From assembly GCF_003265345.1 (NCBI RefSeq), contig NZ_QFWW01000001.1, positions 263,852 to 327,851 on the forward strand: a stretch of 64,000 bases of DNA, in the 5' to 3' direction. This document shows, piece after piece, positions 58,542 to 64,000 of this stretch (its first letter is position 1; every line of letters starts with the position of its first letter). Origin of the DNA: Lentzea terrae (GTDB lineage: Bacteria; Actinomycetota; Actinomycetes; Mycobacteriales; Pseudonocardiaceae). Below the pieces are notes generated by a model. It saw only the letters and a list, made by a program, of their open reading frames with translations. It had not been told where the DNA came from and did not search any database. A program made the translations under genes and the position numbers.

Positions 58542-59971
58542 AATCATTGCCGGCCAAAGTAACCGCGCTGGCCACCGTGGTCACCGCGCTCGTGATCGGC
58601 GTCGCCGGGATGCTGATGCTGGTGGCGCAACGGCAGCAGATCATCACCCAGACCGCGGACAGCTCGCGCCTGCACTACATGTGTTCCAGCGAGGGATGCT
58701 CCCAGCTGGACAGGCAGGTTGCCGTCGCCCCGGACGGGCGGGTTGCCTTCCCCCCGGGATGGGCGCCTGTCCGGTACGCGAGCACCGAGGTGCGGCCGGA
58801 CCTGTCGCTGTGGCGGTTCGGCGACCTCGGCGAAACGCCGTACCAGCTGACCGGGGAAGGACCGGGCCGCAACAGGGAGGACGCGCAGGCCGTCGCCGCA
58901 CAGGCACAACGGGAGCTGAACAGCGCGACGCTCGCGATGCTCACCGTGTTCGGCACGGTCGCGGCATTGGTGTCGTGCACGGTGCTGGCCGCGGCCAGCC
59001 GGGTGCTGCGGCCGGTGGAGGCGATGCGCGCCGAGGTGGCCGAGATCAACGAGCACAACCTCACCCGGCGCGTGCCGGTGCCGTCGTCCGACGACGAGAT
59101 CGCGCGGCTGGGCGCCACGTTGAACGAGACGCTCGACCGGATGCACCGCACCGTCGAGGACACCCGCAGGTTCGTCGCGGACGCCTCGCACGAGCTGCGC
59201 AGCCCGCTGGCCGCGTTGCGGGCCGAGCTGGAGATCGCGCTGTCGCACCCGCACCTGGCGGACTGGCCCACCGTCGTGAAGGCGGCGCTGGAGGACACCG
59301 AACGGCTGCAGGAGCTGACCACGGACCTGTTGCTGCTGGCCAGGTTGGACGCCGACGCACTGGACAAGCAGGACACCGTCGACCTCACCGCCGTGGTGCG
59401 GCGGGAGGTCTCCCGCCGCGCGACGGTCACCCTGGAAGCCGACGACAACGTGCTCGTTCCCGGGCGGCGCGCACAGCTGTCCCGGTTGCTCGGCAACCTG
59501 CTGGACAACGCCGAACGCCACGCGGGCACCGAAGTCGTGGTGCGCCTGCGCGGCGGGCCTTCCGCGACGCTCGAGGTCATCGACGACGGCCCCGGCATCC
59601 CGGAGGCGGACCGCGAACGCGTCTTCGACCGGTTCACCCGGCTCGACGAGGCCCGCACCCGTGCCGCGGGCGGCGCGGGTCTCGGACTGGCGATCGCCCG
59701 CCGCATCGCCACCAGGCACCACGGCACGCTGGAGGCCACCGACGCCAGCGGGTTCCGCGGGATCTGTTTCGTGGCAACGCTTCCGACCGGCATCCCGCAA
59801 CCGAGGAAGGCCACCGCAGGACAGCGGATGGGCGACGAGGTGTGGCAGTTCCTCAACGGCACGATCACCTCGACGCACGGCCACATCCCCGAACCGCGCC
59901 CGGTTCCCGCTCCCGATCTCGAGTGGGAGCTCATCTTCGGCGAACACCAACCGGTGCACTGGAAGAACTGA
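58538..59971 (+). CDS. Membrane sensor histidine kinase (HAMP/HisKA/HATPase)
   Basis: 477 residues. One span near 10-30, an extracytoplasmic loop of about 100 residues with Cys49 and Cys54 close together (MCSSEGCSQ), a second span near 131-153, a HAMP linker, phospho-His218 in FVADASHELRSPL, then N (NLLDNAERHA), G1 (DDGPGIP) and G2 (GAGLGLAIARR) boxes. The C-terminal ~50 residues extend beyond the ATPase and are Pro/Glu-rich. The two close cysteines could be a redox or metal sensor. Coupled by ATGA to the regulator. Confidence 0.92.
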   Translation: MKSLPAKVTALATVVTALVIGVAGMLMLVAQRQQIITQTADSSRLHYMCSSEGCSQLDRQVAVAPDGRVAFPPGWAPVRYASTEVRPDLSLWRFGDLGETPYQLTGEGPGRNREDAQAVAAQAQRELNSATLAMLTVFGTVAALVSCTVLAAASRVLRPVEAMRAEVAEINEHNLTRRVPVPSSDDEIARLGATLNETLDRMHRTVEDTRRFVADASHELRSPLAALRAELEIALSHPHLADWPTVVKAALEDTERLQELTTDLLLLARLDADALDKQDTVDLTAVVRREVSRRATVTLEADDNVLVPGRRAQLSRLLGNLLDNAERHAGTEVVVRLRGGPSATLEVIDDGPGIPEADRERVFDRFTRLDEARTRAAGGAGLGLAIARRIATRHHGTLEATDASGFRGICFVATLPTGIPQPRKATAGQRMGDEVWQFLNGTITSTHGHIPEPRPVPAPDLEWELIFGEHQPVHWKN

Positions 59972-59975
59972 CCGG

Positions 59976-60968
59976 CTAGGTCAACCGTGCCCGCACCGCC
60001 GCCAGGACGGCGGGCCAGCGCGCACGATCGGCCTGACAGGCGTTGTACATAACGGAAGCGAGCGCGACGGACGGATCCTCCTCCTGCAGCGCGAGGTTCG
60101 CCGCGATCACGTGTGCACGGGTCTCGGCCGCGCGTTCCTCCACCGGCACGGTGTTCCGGCGCGTGACGGCCGCGTTGAGCTGTGCGACGGAGTCCATCGC
60201 GCGGTCGAACGGCCGGCCACGTTCCCAACGCAGCTCCAGCACCCGCTGGTACGCCTGCGGCAACGAGAGGCCACCCGGCTCGGTGCCCGCCTGCGACACC
60301 ACCATTTCCGCCACCGACCGAACGTCGTCCGCGGCGGGCAGCGCCGCCAGCACGTCCGGCGCGTTGACGCCCAGCCAGCTCAGCGGATCGGACTGGCGGA
60401 ACCGCCAGAGGTCACCGATGACCGAGGCGGGATGCCGGCGTGCGGCCCACTCCGCGGTGAGCCGCACGCCGGAGACCCGTTCCACGAACGCCAGTGCCTC
60501 CGCGGTCATGCGGTAGGCATCGGTGAACTCCAGCCCCTCCAGATGCGGCAGCAGGGCGGCAGGCGGCTTCCGGTCGATGACGAAGTCGAACGCCGCGAGC
60601 ACCTCGCCGTCGCGGGCGAGGCTGATCGCGCTGTCCAGGTTGACGTTCCAGAACGCCGACGCGACGACCGTGCCCGCCGACAACCGTTGCAGCACCGGAG
60701 TCATCGTTCCGTGCCAGCCGTTGTTCTCGGCCAGCAGCACCCAGCCGTCCACCTCGTCCGCGACGACGGCCGGCAGTTCGTCCGGGTAGACGCCGGCCGC
60801 GCGCTCGCCCACCTCGGCCAGGTCGGCGACCGCCCAGCCCGGGTAGCCGTCGAAGCGTTCGAGTGCCTCGTCGACGGTCAGGCCCTGCACCGCCGTGAGG
60901 CAGAACGCGTCCGATGGCAGCAGATCCGCGGACAGCAGCTCGAAGTAGTGATCGACGGCGTCTTCCAC
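59976..60968 (-). CDS. DUF6461-like protein of unknown function
   Basis: 330 residues. The N-terminal ~190 residues match the DUF6461 layout as I know it (CLTAVQGLTVDEALERFDGY, GWVLLAENNGWHG, GTVVASAFWNVN, ALLPHLEGLEF). The rest is helical, with an Arg/Glu-rich C-terminus (RWERGRPFDRAMDSVAQ). DUF6461 proteins often sit near Rhs and other polymorphic toxins in actinomycetes, which fits the Rhs gene 2 kb away, but no immunity role is proven. Stops converge 4 bases after the kinase gene. Confidence 0.65.
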   Translation of the reverse strand: MEDAVDHYFELLSADLLPSDAFCLTAVQGLTVDEALERFDGYPGWAVADLAEVGERAAGVYPDELPAVVADEVDGWVLLAENNGWHGTMTPVLQRLSAGTVVASAFWNVNLDSAISLARDGEVLAAFDFVIDRKPPAALLPHLEGLEFTDAYRMTAEALAFVERVSGVRLTAEWAARRHPASVIGDLWRFRQSDPLSWLGVNAPDVLAALPAADDVRSVAEMVVSQAGTEPGGLSLPQAYQRVLELRWERGRPFDRAMDSVAQLNAAVTRRNTVPVEERAAETRAHVIAANLALQEEDPSVALASVMYNACQADRARWPAVLAAVRARLT

Positions 60969-60984
60969 GTGCCTGAGGGTAGAG

Positions 60985-61010
60985 CGTGGGTGCCCGAACG
61001 AGCACCCACG
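60985..61010. terminator. Hairpin terminator after the beta-propeller gene
   Basis: CGTGGGTGC (60985-60993) pairs exactly with GCACCCACG (61002-61010) over an 8-base loop. It lies 7 bases past the stop at 61018. Confidence 0.8.
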
Positions 61011-61017
61011 CCTGGAC

Positions 61018-62031
61018 TCACGAGAGCGGGTAGTTCACCACCCGCAACGTCGGCGCACTGGAGGGTTCGGTGTGCGTCACGGCGAAGAGCTTCCTGCCGT
61101 CGGCCGACCACGCGAGGCTCCGCTGGGTCAGGGTGCCGCTGAACGAGAAGCTGTCGACCGGGCTCGTGGTGCCGAGCTTGAACACGGTGATGTCGTCGCC
61201 GGTGGTGTGCACGCCGGTGGCGAGATAGCGGCCGTCAGGTGAGACGGCCACCGCGTTCGGGTAGGTGCCGGTCGGGTAACCGCCGCGGCGGGACAGGTCG
61301 GCGGTCGCGAAACCGTCCACCTGGTCGCGAGAACCGGCGGCGGTGAAGAACGTCGTGCCGTCCGGGGTCAGCGACACGTCGGTGAGGTTGCTGCCCGCCA
61401 CGCCGCCGGACGGGCCCGGCCGCAGCGCGCCGGCGTCCACTGTGTACACGTGCACGGACGACTGGCTGAGCTCCAGCTGTCCGGCCAGCAACGGCCCGGC
61501 AGGTGCCGCCGTGACGAACGGGGCCTTCTGGAACCGGGCGTCGCCCTGCTGGTCGAGCGCCAGGGCCGGTGGGGTCGCGCCGGTGTCGAGCTTGCCGATG
61601 CGGCCGTTCCACACGTTGTCGCAGCCGTAGCCGAACCACACGTACCGGTCGGTGCGCGTCAAATGCGTCGGGCACGTCTGCGATCCCGTGGCGTACCTGG
61701 CCTTCTCCGCGAACGTGACCGTGTCCAGCGCCGAGATCGCGTCACCGGACGCGAGCGCCACGTAGAGCGTCGAGCTGTCCGCGCTCAGCACCATGCCGGA
61801 CGCGCCGAACTGGTTCGTGATCGTCTTCTTCACGGAACCGGAGAAGTCCGTCACCACCACGGTGTTGTTCGACTCGCCGCCGGTCACGAACAGTCTCTTG
61901 TGGACGTTGTCGACGACGAGGCCGCCGAAGTCCGTCAACGGCAGCGCGCCGCTCGCGTGCGCCGCCGGCGCCCCCACCGCGAACGCCAACGCCGCCACGC
62001 CACCCACTGCCGCTCTGCGCCACGATCTCAT
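61018..62031 (-). CDS. Secreted beta-propeller (YVTN/lactonase-like) protein
   Basis: 337 residues. Signal peptide about 1-26 (ends AAHAS). Repeating blades carry S-x-D-G/x-x-L-F-V/A units (DNVHKRLFVTGG, SADSSTLYVALA, TPDGTTFFTAAG, SPDGRYLATGVH, SADGRKLFAVTH), typical of YVTN/quinoprotein-like propellers. No catalytic motif is evident. Probably a surface or extracellular binding scaffold. Confidence 0.8.
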   Translation of the reverse strand: MRSWRRAAVGGVAALAFAVGAPAAHASGALPLTDFGGLVVDNVHKRLFVTGGESNNTVVVTDFSGSVKKTITNQFGASGMVLSADSSTLYVALASGDAISALDTVTFAEKARYATGSQTCPTHLTRTDRYVWFGYGCDNVWNGRIGKLDTGATPPALALDQQGDARFQKAPFVTAAPAGPLLAGQLELSQSSVHVYTVDAGALRPGPSGGVAGSNLTDVSLTPDGTTFFTAAGSRDQVDGFATADLSRRGGYPTGTYPNAVAVSPDGRYLATGVHTTGDDITVFKLGTTSPVDSFSFSGTLTQRSLAWSADGRKLFAVTHTEPSSAPTLRVVNYPLS

Positions 62032-62043
62032 TCCGCTCCCCCA

Positions 62044-62379
62044 TCACTTGCTTGCTTTGCGCGCCTTGCGCTTCTGCTCGATCCACGTGTAACCCACGGT
62101 GAGCACCGCCGCGATGGTGATCCACACCCACAACCACGCCCACCACGAGATGACGCTGCCCTGCTGGTCCTTCGGCGTGAACGGGCCGGCGATCAGCATG
62201 ACGATCACGACGACCAGCGCCATCGAGACCGGTCCCCACCACGGCAGGACCAGGCCGACGAGGATCGGCACCGTGTAGAACAGGCCGATCGCCACCGCGG
62301 ACGTGAAGTCGGCGCCGAAGATCGCGGCGATCAGGCAGGCGGCGACGAACCCGACGACAATTGCTGCCAGTTGCCTCAC
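62044..62379 (-). CDS. Small membrane protein, possible immunity protein
   Basis: 111 residues from GTG 62379, with GAGGAGGAG about 9 bases upstream (an ATG at 62403 inside the neighbouring gene is the alternative). Three or four spans (LAAIVVGFVAACLIAAIF, VAIGLFYTVPILVGLVLP, VSMALVVVIVMLIAG, WWAWLWVWITIAAVLTVGY) and a Lys/Arg-rich end. It starts 4 bases after the previous small membrane gene and is the third gene of the Rhs unit. Small membrane proteins after pore-type toxins are often immunity proteins. Confidence 0.6.
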   Translation of the reverse strand: MRQLAAIVVGFVAACLIAAIFGADFTSAVAIGLFYTVPILVGLVLPWWGPVSMALVVVIVMLIAGPFTPKDQQGSVISWWAWLWVWITIAAVLTVGYTWIEQKRKARKASK

Positions 62380-62383
62380 GGTG

Positions 62384-62776
62384 TTACTCCTCCTCGTGGT
62401 CACGCAGGTGCGGCGGAACGACGAACCGCGGCCGGCGGAAGGCGGCGACGACAGCCCACAGCACGAACAGCGCCGCGGTCACCAGGCCGATCCCGCCCGC
62501 GAGGACGTAGACGGCCTGGCTCCCCACCACGTCGTGCAGCCGGACGGCCAGGTACGTCAGCAGGCCGCCGGTCAGGGCGAGCAGGTGCACCAGGCAGGTC
62601 CGCTGCCAGCCGAACATGTACCGGTAGTGCAGCCACGCCCTGCGCAGACCGCTCGCCGCCCGCACCTGTTCAGCCTCCGGCACCTCGCCGCGCCAGGTGC
62701 TCGGGACCATCGGCCAGCACAGCACCGCATATCCGCCGAAGAGCACGATGATCCCGAGATCCACCCACGTCACCAC
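62384..62776 (-). CDS. Small membrane protein, possible immunity protein
   Basis: 130 residues with three spans (LGIIVLFGGYAVLCWP, CLVHLLALTGGLLTYLAV, VLAGGIGLVTAALFVLWAVVAAF). GTG 62776 starts 10 bases after the Rhs stop, so it is translated from the same message. No known family. Placement directly after a toxin C-terminus suggests that it protects the producer. Confidence 0.6.
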   Translation of the reverse strand: MVTWVDLGIIVLFGGYAVLCWPMVPSTWRGEVPEAEQVRAASGLRRAWLHYRYMFGWQRTCLVHLLALTGGLLTYLAVRLHDVVGSQAVYVLAGGIGLVTAALFVLWAVVAAFRRPRFVVPPHLRDHEEE

Positions 62777-62786
62777 GTCACCCCGT

Positions 62787-64000
62787 TCAGTCCCCGCTCA
62801 GCGCGTCACCGAGCCAGCCCTTCTTGCCCTTGTTGGTGACCTCCTCGATCGGCTTCTCAAACTTCTCGACGGCCTTTTCGGCGCCCAGCTGGCCGAGCTG
62901 GGAGCCGATGAAAATACCGACCGCGGTACCTCCCGGGCCGAAGAAGGAGCCGAGGAAGCCACCGGCGATCCCGCCGACGATGCCACCGAGCGTTTCGATG
63001 CCCGCCTTCGCTCCCGCTTCGAGCGCCGAGTCGCCCTTCGAGTAGTGCTTGCCGAAGCTGATCAGTCCGCCGACAGCGGTCAGTGCCCTGCCCGTCGCCT
63101 TGCCGACAGGGCTGTCGGCCAGCTGGGAGATCGCGTTCGCGCCGCGGTTGATCGCCTTGCCCGCCTTGTCGCCCGCGTTCTGCATGGTCCGCGAGATGAC
63201 CTGGCCTGCGCTGGTCACGCCGCCCTCGATCGCCTCGACGGCCTTGTGGGTCCGTTCGGCGATGTCGAAGCCCTGCTGCGATCCTTCGCTCTGCACCGCG
63301 CGTTTCGCCGCGCCCGCGAACTGCTTGAGATCCTCACCGACCTCGCCCGCCTTGTCCGCGGTGGCGCGTGCGGCGTCCTTGACGGCGTTGCCGGCGCTCT
63401 GGGCCGCCTTGCCGACGGCCTGGCCGGCCTTGCTCGCCGCCTCGCCCACGGCCTTGCCCGCGTCCTTGACCGCACTGGACGCCTTGGACACCGCGTTCTT
63501 GGCCGCGTCGACGGCCTTGTTGACGCCCTCCTTGATCGCGTTGCCGATGGCACCCAGGTCCGGCCAGTGCCCGTCGGTCTCGACGAAGCTGATCGGGTTG
63601 CCGCCCGCGAGCGCGTACCGGTTCTGCGTCAACGGGTCCACGGCCAGGCCCAGGTCGGACAACGCGTGCTGGTACTGGTCGCGCTGCAGGAACTGGCCGA
63701 GGTCGGGCCCGTAGCGGCGGGCACCCATGTCGTAGGACGCCGAGCCCATCGGCACCGGTGACGTGCCCGACGCCGCCGAACCGGAGTCCATCCGCTTTCC
63801 GGTGTAGCGGAACGGGTTGATCGGTGCCTGCTTGTCGGTGTCACCCGTGGTCAGCGACTCCTGGTCGCTCTCCGGCGCGTCCTCACCGCCGTAGGCGTTG
63901 TACCCGTAGGACGCCTTCACCTTGCCGGCGTCGCCGATCAGCTGCGACACCGAGCCCTGCACGTCGTAGGAGTAGCTGTACTTGTCCTCCGCACCGGTGC
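62787..64000 (-). CDS. Rhs/YD-repeat protein, C-terminal part with glycine-zipper tail (5' end outside window)
   Basis: The frame is open to the window edge and its first visible residues are YD-repeat-like (YSYSYDVQG). The Rhs core boundary is clear: GARRYGPDLGQFLQRDQ, DPLTQNRYALAGGNPISFVETDG. The variable tip after the core (about 250 residues) is Ala/Lys-rich helix (KAVDAAKNAVSKASSAV and similar), then a glycine zipper GGIVGGIAGGFLGSFFG of pore-forming type. No nuclease or deaminase motif is seen. The tip is therefore probably a membrane-acting toxin or a structural dud. Confidence 0.85.
   Translation of the reverse strand, partial: TGAEDKYSYSYDVQGSVSQLIGDAGKVKASYGYNAYGGEDAPESDQESLTTGDTDKQAPINPFRYTGKRMDSGSAASGTSPVPMGSASYDMGARRYGPDLGQFLQRDQYQHALSDLGLAVDPLTQNRYALAGGNPISFVETDGHWPDLGAIGNAIKEGVNKAVDAAKNAVSKASSAVKDAGKAVGEAASKAGQAVGKAAQSAGNAVKDAARATADKAGEVGEDLKQFAGAAKRAVQSEGSQQGFDIAERTHKAVEAIEGGVTSAGQVISRTMQNAGDKAGKAINRGANAISQLADSPVGKATGRALTAVGGLISFGKHYSKGDSALEAGAKAGIETLGGIVGGIAGGFLGSFFGPGGTAVGIFIGSQLGQLGAEKAVEKFEKPIEEVTNKGKKGWLGDALSGD

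Overview
The window is a 64 kb piece of a high-GC chromosome from a filamentous actinomycete. GTG and TTG starts are common, ATGA/GTGA gene overlaps abound, and there are many Tat/Sec-secreted glycosidases, LacI/TetR/GntR regulators, an ECF sigma with a zinc-finger partner, and an Rhs/YD-repeat protein. The family is probably Pseudonocardiaceae (Lentzea/Saccharothrix/Amycolatopsis-like); this is inferred from gene style, not measured.

Positions 1-14.1 kb hold an aromatic catabolic island. A plus-strand block carries a VOC dioxygenase (cut by the window edge), an FAH-family hydrolase, an MFS permease and a PAS-GAF histidine kinase with its NarL-type regulator. A convergent minus-strand operon carries pabB, a methylene-THF reductase, purU, ligA, ligB, an alpha/beta hydrolase and a muconolactone-isomerase-like protein. 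Divergent from it lies a plus operon with a GalB/LigJ-type hydratase, a LigK/GalC-type aldolase and a LigM/DesA-type tetrahydrofolate-dependent O-demethylase. A GntR/FCD regulator with a single-base frameshift follows. Read together, methoxylated lignin acids (syringate/vanillate/3-O-methylgallate) would be demethylated onto folate, cleaved by LigAB, hydrated and split to pyruvate and oxaloacetate, while PurU, MetF and PabB manage the folate C1 pool.

14.1-15.9 kb and 19.6-20.9 kb are gene debris on either side of a large secreted subtilase. They hold three copies of a KamA-like gene tail (two with the same downstream hairpin), truncated macro-domain, SDR and hydrolase pieces, a perfect 16-bp hairpin, and a second one-base-frameshifted gene.

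21.0-25.7 kb is a set of three secreted GH43 arabinan-type enzymes behind two LacI-type operators. 25.7-30.2 kb is a three-gene minus-strand unit (small membrane protein, P-loop ATPase, membrane-anchored patatin phospholipase), the best candidate here for an undescribed defence or membrane-effector system. 30.4-34.9 kb has an aldo-keto reductase, a SnoaL/TetR pair, a Tat-exported cyclase and two secreted peptidoglycan-binding paralogues. 35.2-42.5 kb is a fructan utilisation operon (secreted GH32, GH32-like enzyme, ABC importer, LacI). 42.6-44.2 kb is a compact Tet(M)/OtrA-like GTPase with a possible leader ORF.

44.3-50.1 kb is an ECF sigma / zinc-finger membrane protein / double ABC-2 system. 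50.2-53.1 kb is a BlaI-M56 pair, a TACTAC-type operator, two membrane proteins and CcsB. 53.1-57.7 kb has a TetR/methyltransferase divergon with twin palindromes, a DedA protein, an ABC exporter and a four-EF-hand protein. 57.9-62.0 kb has an OmpR/EnvZ-type pair, a DUF6461-like protein and a secreted beta-propeller. The window ends in the C-terminus of an Rhs protein with a glycine-zipper tail followed by two small membrane proteins that may be its immunity partners.
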